A DNA stretch of 7,631 nt from Armatimonadota bacterium (lineage in GTDB: Bacteria > Armatimonadota > Zipacnadia > Zipacnadales > JABUFB01). The DNA lies in contig JAGPGE010000271.1 in NCBI GenBank assembly GCA_018056145.1, positions 1 through 7,631 of the forward strand. The letters are read 5' to 3'. Positions 1 through 6,399 of the stretch are shown one piece after another. The notes under the pieces are model-generated. The model was not told where the DNA came from and made no database searches. It saw only the letters and a program-made list of their open reading frames with translations. Both the position numbers and the translations under genes were made by a program. The stretch's first letter is position 1. Each line of letters opens with the position of its first letter.

Positions 1-1
1 C

Positions 2-82
2 CAGCAAGGTGAGGAGCGCCTTGCCCATGCGCGCTTCCCCGGGACGTTGCGGGACTGGGTCCGCGCGTGCTACGAGGCCTGA
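2..82 (+). CDS. Possible C-terminal end of an unidentified gene cut by the window edge
   Basis: From base 2 one plus-strand frame runs open for 26 codons and ends at TGA (80-82). The peptide ends in RFPGTLRDWVRACYEA. Most of its third codon positions are G or C, as in the certain genes here, and it would converge on the minus-strand gene ending at 186. I do not recognise the family, and 26 residues are too few to rule out chance in high-GC DNA. Another overlapping frame stays open longer, but its composition is rich in Arg, Ala and Pro and looks like a shadow. Confidence 0.35.
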   Translation, partial: QQGEERLAHARFPGTLRDWVRACYEA

Positions 83-94
83 CTGGGCGTGCCC

Positions 95-118
95 CTGCTT
101 CCGGCGAAGCCCAAGCAG
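95..118. terminator. Imperfect hairpin between convergent gene ends (possible weak bidirectional terminator)
   Basis: CTGCTT (95-100) pairs with AAGCAG (113-118). Inside, GGC (103-105) pairs with GCC (109-111) around a GAA loop, leaving small unpaired bases between the two stems. It lies between the possible plus-strand end at 82 and the minus-strand stop at 186. There is no T-tract on either side, so it is not a classical intrinsic terminator. The stem is short and may be chance. Confidence 0.25.
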
Positions 119-171
119 TGCTGCCGAAGCACAACATGCGGGGCATGGTTTGGCGTCCGGGCCAATCGCTG

Positions 172-185
172 GGCAGGCCCCTGCC
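172..185 (-). terminator. Short GC-rich hairpin directly after the U32-like gene stop codon
   Basis: On the minus strand, GGCAG and CTGCC (185-181 and 176-172) form a perfect 5-bp stem with a 4-base loop, starting on the base after the TGA stop. No U-tract follows. It could be a weak terminator or a 3'-end stabilising stem for the two-gene unit. The stem is short, so chance is a real alternative. Confidence 0.25.
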
Positions 186-1220
186 TCAGGCCTCCATCTT
201 CACCAGCACCTGCTCCAGAACCGACTCACAGTACCCGCACCTGTGGCACTGCCGCGAGCAGGTGGACGTCCTCTCGAACCAGTCCTCCGGGAAGCGCTCA
301 TTGTCGATGATGTATGGTGCAAGCGCCGGGGCGAATCCCGGTTCGAACAGGTCCAGCAGGTTCCCCCGGAACCGTCGCGTCGCATACGCGCGGACCACCA
401 TCCGCGGCCGCGAGTGCATTCGGGTCGCCAGCTTCACCTGGTCGAAAAGGCCCTCGTAGTGGTGCAGGTCCTCGGGCCGGATCCACGTATTCTGCAAGAC
501 CGATACCCAGTGCTCGCGGTTCCTCAGGTAGTTCCAGCAGGCGTGGGGGTTCCAGCCCTCGATGTTGCGGGTCTCGTCGATCTCCGCTTCATGCGCCACC
601 ATATTGTCGTGGAAGACCTGTCCGGAGCAGAAGGCCATGCAGCCGCTGTTTGCGAGTAAATGCAGGCGCTTGCCCGCTGAATCCGCCCAGTCCTTGAGTT
701 CCCCCAGGTACTCGAGGTCCCGGTTGTAGTCCCGCTGGACCTGGAAGCTGTCGAACAGCTCTGAAAGATACTGCATTCCCTTGACCGTGCCGATCCGCAT
801 GTTCACGGAGGCCCGCACATCGACCTGGGGAAAGTACTGCTTCACCGTGCGCGCAACCGTGAGCGAGGTGGTGGTGACCGTATCCACCCCACCCACGATG
901 TCCTCGAGATGCTGCAGCAGCGAGCCCACCTGGTTCTCCAGGTAAGTGCTGGCGGCATGGCGCCCGTAGCAGTTCGCGTTGAACAGGATGTCGAGCTTCA
1001 CGCCCAGTTCGCGCAGGGCCCGCAGGTCGTTCTCCAGCCGGCCCTGGGCGGTCCAGTCCGTAAACCCCCGCCGGGTCGTCAGAGGCGCTCTACCCGAGGG
1101 CATGTCCGCCCACGGGAAGTACACCTCCGCAATGTGCTGCCGATAATCGCGAACCAGATCGAGAAACGGCTCTTCATCCTCTTCACTCAGTTGGTATCCA
1201 ATCGCGAAACGCACGGTCAA
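186..1220 (-). CDS. Peptidase U32-like, cysteine-rich (probable Fe-S) protein
   Basis: This is a 344-residue protein, predicted soluble, with no signal peptide or membrane segment. The N-terminal half reads like the U32 TIM-barrel type, including YFPWADMPSGR at 34-44. A U32-style cysteine region follows: C194 and C198 in NSGCMAFCSG, then C228, with C84 in NANCYG as a possible fourth ligand. Characterised U32 relatives (UbiU/UbiV, TrhP, RlhA) act in O2-independent hydroxylation of quinones or RNA, and UbiU/UbiV bind a 4Fe-4S cluster. The name 'peptidase' is largely historical. A second set, C321-x3-C325-x2-C328-x2-C331, sits near the C-terminus and could bind another cluster or zinc. The start is TTG at 1220, supported by AAGGA six bases upstream. 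It overlaps the stop of the upstream QueG-like gene by 4 bases, which implies translational coupling. Its substrate is unknown. Family placement rests on motifs only. Confidence 0.8.
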   Translation of the reverse strand: MTVRFAIGYQLSEEDEEPFLDLVRDYRQHIAEVYFPWADMPSGRAPLTTRRGFTDWTAQGRLENDLRALRELGVKLDILFNANCYGRHAASTYLENQVGSLLQHLEDIVGGVDTVTTTSLTVARTVKQYFPQVDVRASVNMRIGTVKGMQYLSELFDSFQVQRDYNRDLEYLGELKDWADSAGKRLHLLANSGCMAFCSGQVFHDNMVAHEAEIDETRNIEGWNPHACWNYLRNREHWVSVLQNTWIRPEDLHHYEGLFDQVKLATRMHSRPRMVVRAYATRRFRGNLLDLFEPGFAPALAPYIIDNERFPEDWFERTSTCSRQCHRCGYCESVLEQVLVKMEA

Positions 1221-2251
1221 TCGGCTTCCTTGTGTGAGGGGCCGGTCTCCTCGCGCACCGGCTCCTGCGACCAGTCCACCGTCCAGGGCTTGCGCCGCCG
1301 GAAGGGCTTTTCGAACTTGTTCTTCAGCACATCGCGGGACTCCAGGCTGATCATGCAGGCGCGCATGCAGCCCCGGCCACCACAGACTGCCTGGCCGGTG
1401 TTGTACAGGTTCCGCGGCTTGCGGTAGAAGGGGGTGTACGGGCTGCGCGTGATCTGCTGGCCGTACATCGGCTCAGTGTAGTCGCCGTCCACGCCCTCCT
1501 CATCCACCACCTTGCCCCCGCGGAAGGCGATGTCGCAGGCCTCGCAGTCCAGCTTCGCCCACTCCACCTCGTGACCGGCAAGGGTCACCTTCACCGTCTC
1601 GGTTGCGCTGATTGCCTGGCCCGGACAGTCCCGCACGCATGCCATACAGCGATTGCACAGCGGCGGCCCATCGTAGATCGGGTCCGGCTCCAGCTCGGCC
1701 TCCGTCACCACGATACCGATGCGCTGGCGAGGTCCGAACTCCGGCGTCAAGAAGACCTTGCTGTAGCCGATCTCGCCGAGACCCGCCAGGTACGCGGCTA
1801 TGCGCAGGTGGACCATGACATCCGGCTCCGCTCGTCCGGGCGCAACGGCGCGGCTGTAGCCCTCGCGCAGGAAGCCGTTGCCGTCCACGGCTCGCCAGTC
1901 GCTCTGGTGGCCGTACGGAATGGCCTCGTAGCCATGATCTTCAATGGCCTTTGCGAGGTTGATGACCACCAGGGGCATGTACAGGTATGTCAGCCCGCCG
2001 TATCCCATGGACGAGTAGTTGCTGAAGAAGGTGCCTTCCTCAATCCCGCGCAAGCTCCCGCGCATGACCCGGAAGGCCATGGCAATGACTGATTTCGCCT
2101 CGGGCATGATTTGCCGCGGGTCCATCTGGATCGGCGCGCCCTCCCAGCGCTCGGCAGGCGCGATGCCCACCACGTCGGCACCCAATTCGCGGGCGTAAGC
2201 CTTCACTTCAGCGGCTGTGATCGATGACAAGGGTGTCTCGTCTCCTTCCAT
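1217..2251 (-). CDS. QueG/reductive-dehalogenase-like 4Fe-4S protein
   Basis: This is a 344-residue cytosolic protein if the ATG at 2251 is used. Residues 12-60 (TAAEVKAYARELGADVVGIA, then PEAKSVIAMAF) and 151-182 (IAAYLAGLGEIGYSK, then LTPEFGPRQRIGIVVTEAEL) match the general pattern of the QueG (epoxyqueuosine reductase) superfamily, which uses cobalamin and two 4Fe-4S clusters. A ferredoxin motif is clear: C199-x2-C202-x2-C205-x3-C209-P. The second cluster is atypical. Instead of another CxxCxxCxxxCP there are C236-x2-C239 and C290-x4-C295-x3-C299. The QueG GKN segment is replaced by GEIGYSK, so I do not call it QueG. There is no Tat signal, so it is not a typical respiratory RdhA. It is first in a two-gene unit with the U32-like protein. 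The start is uncertain: AAGGAG lies inside the first codons, 11 bases before an in-frame TTG at 2230, which would give a 337-residue protein. Confidence 0.82.
   Translation of the reverse strand: MEGDETPLSSITAAEVKAYARELGADVVGIAPAERWEGAPIQMDPRQIMPEAKSVIAMAFRVMRGSLRGIEEGTFFSNYSSMGYGGLTYLYMPLVVINLAKAIEDHGYEAIPYGHQSDWRAVDGNGFLREGYSRAVAPGRAEPDVMVHLRIAAYLAGLGEIGYSKVFLTPEFGPRQRIGIVVTEAELEPDPIYDGPPLCNRCMACVRDCPGQAISATETVKVTLAGHEVEWAKLDCEACDIAFRGGKVVDEEGVDGDYTEPMYGQQITRSPYTPFYRKPRNLYNTGQAVCGGRGCMRACMISLESRDVLKNKFEKPFRRRKPWTVDWSQEPVREETGPSHKEAD
1227..1231 (-). promoter_or_regulatory. Ribosome binding site that decides the TTG start of the U32-like gene
   Basis: On the minus strand AAGGA stands six bases before the TTG at 1220, inside the last codons of the upstream gene. 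No ATG is near, so this site is the main support for the TTG start and for coupled translation through the TTGA overlap. Confidence 0.6.
2242..2247 (-). promoter_or_regulatory. AAGGAG ribosome-binding-like site inside the first codons of the QueG-like gene
   Basis: On the minus strand AAGGAG begins two bases after the ATG at 2251 and lies 11 bases before an in-frame TTG at 2230. The ATG itself has no purine-rich site upstream, only a GC-rich inverted repeat (2253-2266). The site may mark TTG 2230 as the true start. The spacing is longer than ideal, so the question stays open. Confidence 0.35.
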
Positions 2252-2252
2252 T

Positions 2253-2266
2253 CCGGCGGCAGCCGG
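2253..2266 (-). repeat. GC-rich inverted repeat just upstream of the QueG-like ATG
   Basis: CCGGC (2253-2257) and GCCGG (2262-2266) are perfect inverted repeats around GGCA, ending two bases before the ATG at 2251. In the minus-strand transcript this would fold exactly where a ribosome binding site for that ATG should be. It could be a weak translational control element, an operator half-site, or chance in GC-rich DNA. Confidence 0.3.
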
Positions 2267-2378
2267 TCGGGGAGTCTACCATGTATTCGCTGGAGGACAC
2301 CCGTCGCCCTCCGGCGAAACACCTTCCGTGTGCCCGCCACTTGCCGAGGCCCACTCCGTTGGAGCCATCGCCAAACAG

Positions 2379-2383
2379 GGAGG
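2379..2383 (+). promoter_or_regulatory. Ribosome binding site that decides the fucosidase start
   Basis: GGAGG, within AGGGAGG, stands six bases before the ATG at 2390, which is ideal spacing. It selects that ATG over an in-frame GTG at 2330. The 20 residues the GTG would add do not look like GH29 sequence or a signal peptide. Confidence 0.8.
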
Positions 2384-2389
2384 ATTCCC

Positions 2390-3691
2390 ATGTCAGACGT
2401 ACGCCCGGCTGTCGGTGACAGCAGTTGGTTCACTCACGACCGTTTCGGCCTGTTTATCCACTGGGGCCTCTACGCATTGCCGGCCCGCCATGAATGGGTC
2501 AAGCAGCGGGAGCAGATCCCCGACGAAGTATACCAAAAGTACTTCGAGAGGTTCGACCCGGACCTGTACGACCCAGAACTCTGGGCGAAGGCCACGAGAG
2601 ACGCGGGGATGAAGTACTTCGTGGTCACCACCAAGCACCACGATGGATTCTGTCTCTGGGACACCGACCAGACCGACTACAAGGTCACCAACACCCCCTA
2701 TGGCAAGGATCTCATCGCGCCGATGGTGGACGCCTACCGTGGCGCCGGTCTAAGGGTCGGTTTCTACCACTCGGTCATCGACTGGCACCACCCGCATTTC
2801 GTCATCGACGACCTGCACTCCATGCGGAACCACCCGGACCGCCAGAAACTCAATGAGACCCGGGACCAGAGCAAGTACGCCGAATACCTGCATGCTCAGA
2901 CCCGCGAACTGCTCACACGATTTGGACAAGTGGACTTGCTGTTCTTTGACTTCAGCTACCCATCCAACGAAACACGCGTCGGCAAGGGACGCGAGGACTG
3001 GCAGAGCGAGAAACTGCTGGCCATGGTGCGCGAGCTGCAACCGAGAATTTTGGTCAACGATCGCATTGACCTGCACGACGTCGAGGGTGGCTGGGACTAC
3101 AAGACCCCCGAGCAGTTCCTTGTACGCGACTGGGTCCAGGTCAACGGGCAGAAGGTGATCTGGGAGACCTGCCAGACATTCTCCGGCTCATGGGGCTACC
3201 ACCGCGACGAGGCCACCTGGAAGAGCGTGGAGCAACTTCTCACCATGCTCATCGACACCGTGAGCAAGGGCGGCAACCTGCTGCTCAACGTGGGCCCAAC
3301 CGGTCGCGGGGAGTTTGACTACCGCGCACTGGACAGGCTGGCCGGAATGGGCGAGTGGATGAAGCGCCATAGCCGGGCGATCTACGGCTGCACCCAGGCG
3401 CCCGCCGAGTTCAAGACGCCCAACGACTGCCGCCTCACCTACAACCCGCAGACCAATCGCCTGTACGTCCACATCCTCAACTGGCCCATCAAGCAACTTC
3501 ACCTGGACGGCGCGTTCAAGGAGCGCGTGGCCTACGCGCAGTTGCTGAACGATGCGTCCGAAGTGTTCTTCCACACACCCCACGAGCACCAGGCAAGCAT
3601 CGAGGGCGGCGCAGGGGAGACCCTCACTCTCGACCTGCCCATTACGAAGCCGCCGGTGACGATCCCGGTGGTCGAGCTTTACCTGAAGTAG
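2390..3691 (+). CDS. GH29 alpha-L-fucosidase, probably cytoplasmic
   Basis: This 433-residue protein would hydrolyse terminal alpha-L-fucose with retention of configuration. GH29 landmarks appear in order: WFTHDRFGLFIHWG (13-26), KYFVVTTKHHDGFCLWD (75-91), the nucleophile strand VDLLFFDF (181-188) with D187 as the likely nucleophile, TPEQ (239-242), WETCQTFSGSWGYH (258-271), and GGNLLLNVGPTGRGEFD (294-310) closing the barrel. A C-terminal beta domain of about 90 residues follows. Length is normal for the family. The acid/base residue is not fixed by motif; E241 and E259 are both conserved-looking candidates. There is no signal peptide, so it should act on imported oligosaccharides, unlike many secreted GH29 enzymes. 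It stands alone on the plus strand, divergent from the Fe-S pair and convergent with the lyase group. Related sugars such as beta-D-galactosides or 6-deoxy analogues cannot be excluded as substrates. Confidence 0.92.
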   Translation: MSDVRPAVGDSSWFTHDRFGLFIHWGLYALPARHEWVKQREQIPDEVYQKYFERFDPDLYDPELWAKATRDAGMKYFVVTTKHHDGFCLWDTDQTDYKVTNTPYGKDLIAPMVDAYRGAGLRVGFYHSVIDWHHPHFVIDDLHSMRNHPDRQKLNETRDQSKYAEYLHAQTRELLTRFGQVDLLFFDFSYPSNETRVGKGREDWQSEKLLAMVRELQPRILVNDRIDLHDVEGGWDYKTPEQFLVRDWVQVNGQKVIWETCQTFSGSWGYHRDEATWKSVEQLLTMLIDTVSKGGNLLLNVGPTGRGEFDYRALDRLAGMGEWMKRHSRAIYGCTQAPAEFKTPNDCRLTYNPQTNRLYVHILNWPIKQLHLDGAFKERVAYAQLLNDASEVFFHTPHEHQASIEGGAGETLTLDLPITKPPVTIPVVELYLK

Positions 3692-3708
3692 CGCGAGTTC
3701 CGCATCCT

Positions 3709-3746
3709 CACGCCGGCGCGGCCAGAAAACACTCCGCGCCGGCGTG
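3709..3746. terminator. Perfect 13-bp hairpin between convergent genes
   Basis: CACGCCGGCGCGG (3709-3721) is the exact reverse complement of CCGCGCCGGCGTG (3734-3746), with a 12-base A-rich loop. It lies 17 bases past the fucosidase stop and 6 bases past the lyase stop on the opposite strand, so it can end transcription from both sides. No T-run follows in either direction, so it may act by blocking the opposite polymerase or as a 3'-end stabiliser rather than as a textbook intrinsic terminator. Confidence 0.75.
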
Positions 3747-3752
3747 CTGTCA

Positions 3753-6386
3753 TCAGTTGGGCCCCGCCAGGTTCAACCCATCCAGTACCGCCGCCGCCGT
3801 GCTTCGCGGTCCGGTCCGCATGCAGATGGCACGGCCCTGCCCGCTGTGCTCCCCGATGCGCATCTCGCCCGGCTCCTGCCGCACGGCGACCGTGTCCTTT
3901 TGCCCGTCCGGCCAGGTGAGCGTGACCGCCAGCGCTCCGTCCTCCAACCGCGACCATTCAGCTTCCGGCAGTTCGGATGACGCGCTGAAGGGCACGATCA
4001 CCGTGCCAAGGGCAGCAGGGAGCGTGGCTTGATCCCGGAAAACGGCCACCGGAGCCTTCCCGGCAGTGGAACCCGATTCCGGTATCCACCCCTCCGTCAT
4101 CTCAAGCTCGCCGCTCTCGCTGGCGACCCACACATTGTGGTCCGGGAATGTCGTCTGGAACCCGCGCCCGGATGTCTGGACTTCACCCTTCGGCAGGTGG
4201 AACTGCCGGGCCAGATCATGCGCGCCCTCGCCACCGACGTGATCCACGACCAGCCAGAAGTCCGGCTTCACGAACACCACCGTGCGCTGGTGCGACAACC
4301 CATCGCGTTCAATCCTGCCCGCCGCGAGGTCGAATTGATCCGTCACCTGCCAGGACAGCACCTCCGGGTTCGACTGTATCTGTTCTTGGCCATCAATCGT
4401 CAGGATGTTGTGCGCAATTCCCTTACGGAAATAACTGCTTGAAAGGGGCTGATCATAGCTGTAGATGCCGGGGTCGATGAGCAGGTCACGTCCCGCATAC
4501 ACGAGGACCTGCAGCCGGTCCTGGTGGCTGTGTCCGCCGCCCCAGGGCGCGCAGTCGAAGAGCAGCGCCCGATCGTTGCGCTCCCAGCCGGTGCGCATGA
4601 CACAGTACTGTGCATCTGGAAGCATGGCCGAAGTGAAGGCGGGCTCCCGGGCCTCAATTGTGGCGTACTGGTCCAGCTTCTCCTGCGGGAAAAGCCACAG
4701 CCAGCCCGCCTGGATATCCTTGCTGCCCAGGAACCGCATATCCTGACGCCCGTAAAGGAGTGCGCCGAGGCCCATCGTGTTCTCGATGCCACCGCCTGAG
4801 CCCGCGTCTCCCAGCGCCCAGAACCGGCGGTCCGGCCGGCTGATGTGCATGAGGAACTCGAACATCCGCTCATGGCGCTTCAGCAGCCCGGGCACTTCGT
4901 ACCCGTTGGCCTGGCACAGAAGCGCGGCCTTGAGGAACCGCTCCAGAACCCAGCCGTGGTACCCCGGGGTCAGCTCGGAGTGCGCCCCGTCGGGATAGAC
5001 GTCCTTTTCCATGTGCAGTGCCAGGTATTCAAGGGCCCGTTCGCGCCATCCCTCTGCTTCACGGAACTCGGGTAGCATGATACCGATTGCGGCCAGACCG
5101 GTACACTCCACCACCTGCCAGTTTCCCATCCGCAGCGCCACCGTATACCGATGCAGATGCCGGGCGTGTTCCACGAGGGAGCGCGTCATCAAGTAACGCG
5201 CATCGGCGTCGAAAGCCGGGGCCTCCATGAACAGCTCCATCATGTCGAACCAGCAGTCGCCGCGGATACCGGTCTCAAGCGTGCGCCACACGGTCCCCCG
5301 CGTCCCCCGCGAATTGGTGAGAATCCGGGGTACGGGATTGTCGGCGATCCAGTCCTTGAGCATGTAGACCCAGTCTTCCGCGTACTTCTCGTCTCCCGTT
5401 GCCCAGTATGCGCACCCCAGGTCCTTCCAGTAGCCATGGCGGCTGAGTACGTGGGTCCATTCCGTCGGCCCCTGCAGCCATTCCACATCTTTCTCAAGCC
5501 GCTTGCGGACGCCGAGCCAGTCGAAATCCCTCGCCAGCACGCGATCGGCGCGTGGTGCGAATTGCGCGGTCCCGCCGAAACGGGTCTCGTACGCCTCCAG
5601 GATCCGCGCCTTGTCCCTGCGCGACCATGTCCACACCGGCGTCGTCCGTGTCTGGAGATGGGCGGCCCACGCGTCCTTCGCAGCCGCCCAGTCCTGCCGC
5701 GCAACGGCATCGCGCACGGCCTCGAGCCCCGGTCTGTCGAGGTCCATCAAGCCGAAGAACTCCGCCTCATCCTTGACCGCAATGTCCGTGGGCGGGTAGT
5801 CCACCGATTCCTGAAGCATCTCGCCCTCTGGCTGCAGCGTCAGCCTCAAGTCGTCAAGCATGAGCCTGCCCTTCACCTGGGCGCGAGCGCCCGACAATGC
5901 GAAGTTGAACTGGTGCGCCTCATCGGGCAGCTTGCCGCCGGTCCTGAATGCACTCAGGGGGATGCTGAACTGCTTCCAGCCCTTGTGTGCCAGCACGATG
6001 GCCCGGTTCTGCGCCGGGTAGACGTCCTCTCCCGACCGGTTCGCCTCCGACGCGGGCACCGAGCGGATCAGCATCGGCGCGACGTGGGCCCCGCAGCCAT
6101 CCGACCACACCCGCACGCTCAGGTGGGCGTACGGCTCCAGCTTGACGCCGGGCGAGACAACCGCGCGCACCCAGTCGTAATGCGGGGCGACGGTCAGATC
6201 GAAGTCCAGTTGAAGCGCGCCAGTCTCCGCGCCATCGCGCTCCACCCGCACCACTTCGTGGCCGGTGAACTTGCTCCGCCACTGGCCGGGCGTATCATCC
6301 ATGTCCGCGATGGTGAGGCTTGCGGGGTCTTGCGCAAAGGCCCCGCAGGCGGCAGTCAGCAGTAGCATCCACACGGCCCGCCGCAT
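3753..6386 (-). CDS. Secreted heparinase II/III-family polysaccharide lyase with N-terminal beta-sandwich-like domain
   Basis: This 877-residue protein is predicted to cleave a uronate-containing glycan by beta-elimination outside the cytoplasm. It starts with a signal peptide (MRRAVWMLLLTAACGAFAQ, probable cut after residue 18). Residues 22-185 look like a carbohydrate-binding-type beta-sandwich (KGWKQFSIPLSAF at 135-147, MLDDLRL at 176-182). The alpha/alpha-toroid follows (about 205-560), with WRTLETGIRG (367-376), the GNW site (N422) and PGYHGWVL (474-481; Y476 a likely catalytic Tyr). The C-terminal beta region carries GGGHSHQDRLQVLVYAG (616-632), then LLIDPGIYSYD (635-645). H619/H621 and H659-N660 are candidate active-site residues. 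The layout matches the PL12/15/17/21 superfamily; the substrate (heparan sulphate, alginate or other) cannot be read from it. The ATG at 6386 is chosen over an upstream TTG at 6446 because it opens the signal peptide and follows GAGGGG by seven bases. It lies 13 bases after the dehydrogenase stop, so the two are probably co-transcribed. Confidence 0.88.
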   Translation of the reverse strand: MRRAVWMLLLTAACGAFAQDPASLTIADMDDTPGQWRSKFTGHEVVRVERDGAETGALQLDFDLTVAPHYDWVRAVVSPGVKLEPYAHLSVRVWSDGCGAHVAPMLIRSVPASEANRSGEDVYPAQNRAIVLAHKGWKQFSIPLSAFRTGGKLPDEAHQFNFALSGARAQVKGRLMLDDLRLTLQPEGEMLQESVDYPPTDIAVKDEAEFFGLMDLDRPGLEAVRDAVARQDWAAAKDAWAAHLQTRTTPVWTWSRRDKARILEAYETRFGGTAQFAPRADRVLARDFDWLGVRKRLEKDVEWLQGPTEWTHVLSRHGYWKDLGCAYWATGDEKYAEDWVYMLKDWIADNPVPRILTNSRGTRGTVWRTLETGIRGDCWFDMMELFMEAPAFDADARYLMTRSLVEHARHLHRYTVALRMGNWQVVECTGLAAIGIMLPEFREAEGWRERALEYLALHMEKDVYPDGAHSELTPGYHGWVLERFLKAALLCQANGYEVPGLLKRHERMFEFLMHISRPDRRFWALGDAGSGGGIENTMGLGALLYGRQDMRFLGSKDIQAGWLWLFPQEKLDQYATIEAREPAFTSAMLPDAQYCVMRTGWERNDRALLFDCAPWGGGHSHQDRLQVLVYAGRDLLIDPGIYSYDQPLSSSYFRKGIAHNILTIDGQEQIQSNPEVLSWQVTDQFDLAAGRIERDGLSHQRTVVFVKPDFWLVVDHVGGEGAHDLARQFHLPKGEVQTSGRGFQTTFPDHNVWVASESGELEMTEGWIPESGSTAGKAPVAVFRDQATLPAALGTVIVPFSASSELPEAEWSRLEDGALAVTLTWPDGQKDTVAVRQEPGEMRIGEHSGQGRAICMRTGPRSTAAAVLDGLNLAGPN

Positions 6387-6393
6387 AGCCAGT

Positions 6394-6399
6394 CCCCTC
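6394..6399 (-). promoter_or_regulatory. Ribosome binding site of the lyase, touching the upstream stop codon
   Basis: On the minus strand GAGGGG begins on the base after the TGA stop of the dehydrogenase (6402-6400) and ends seven bases before the lyase ATG. This supports the ATG at 6386 and links translation of the two genes. Confidence 0.65.

Larger units (their letters stand above)
2252..2389. promoter_or_regulatory. Divergent intergenic region between the Fe-S pair and the fucosidase
   Basis: These 138 bases separate two divergently transcribed genes, so they should hold promoters for both directions. I see no convincing -35/-10 pair. The most AT-rich stretch is near 2276-2289 (TCTACCATGTATTC), where a minus-strand -10-like TACAT/TAGACT can be read, but only weakly. 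The call rests on gene arrangement, not on a recognised motif. Confidence 0.4.

Noticed and set aside
186..1220. Calling the U32-like gene ubiU, ubiV or a collagenase-type protease
   Set aside because: The cysteine spacing differs, there is an extra C-terminal cysteine group, and no protease activity can be inferred from the sequence.
1217..2251. Calling the 4Fe-4S protein epoxyqueuosine reductase (queG) or a respiratory reductive dehalogenase
   Set aside because: The second QueG cluster motif and the GKN segment are missing, and there is no Tat signal or RdhB-like anchor gene nearby. Only superfamily membership is supported.
2271..2330. A sigma-70-like promoter in the divergent region
   Set aside because: Only a weak -10-like element can be read, with no matching -35, so no precise promoter is claimed.
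2330..2389. Upstream GTG start for the fucosidase, adding 20 residues
   Set aside because: The added residues do not resemble GH29 or a signal peptide, and GGAGG is ideally spaced before the ATG at 2390.
5151..6365. A 404-codon open frame on the plus strand opposite the lyase
   Set aside because: It is antisense to a gene with clear family motifs. Long open antisense frames are expected in high-GC coding DNA, and its residues show no recognisable domain.
3753..6386. Reading the lyase signal peptide as a lipoprotein signal at C14
   Set aside because: The residues before C14 are T-A-A, without Leu or a similar residue at -3. A signal peptidase I cut after AFA fits better, though a lipoprotein is not fully excluded.
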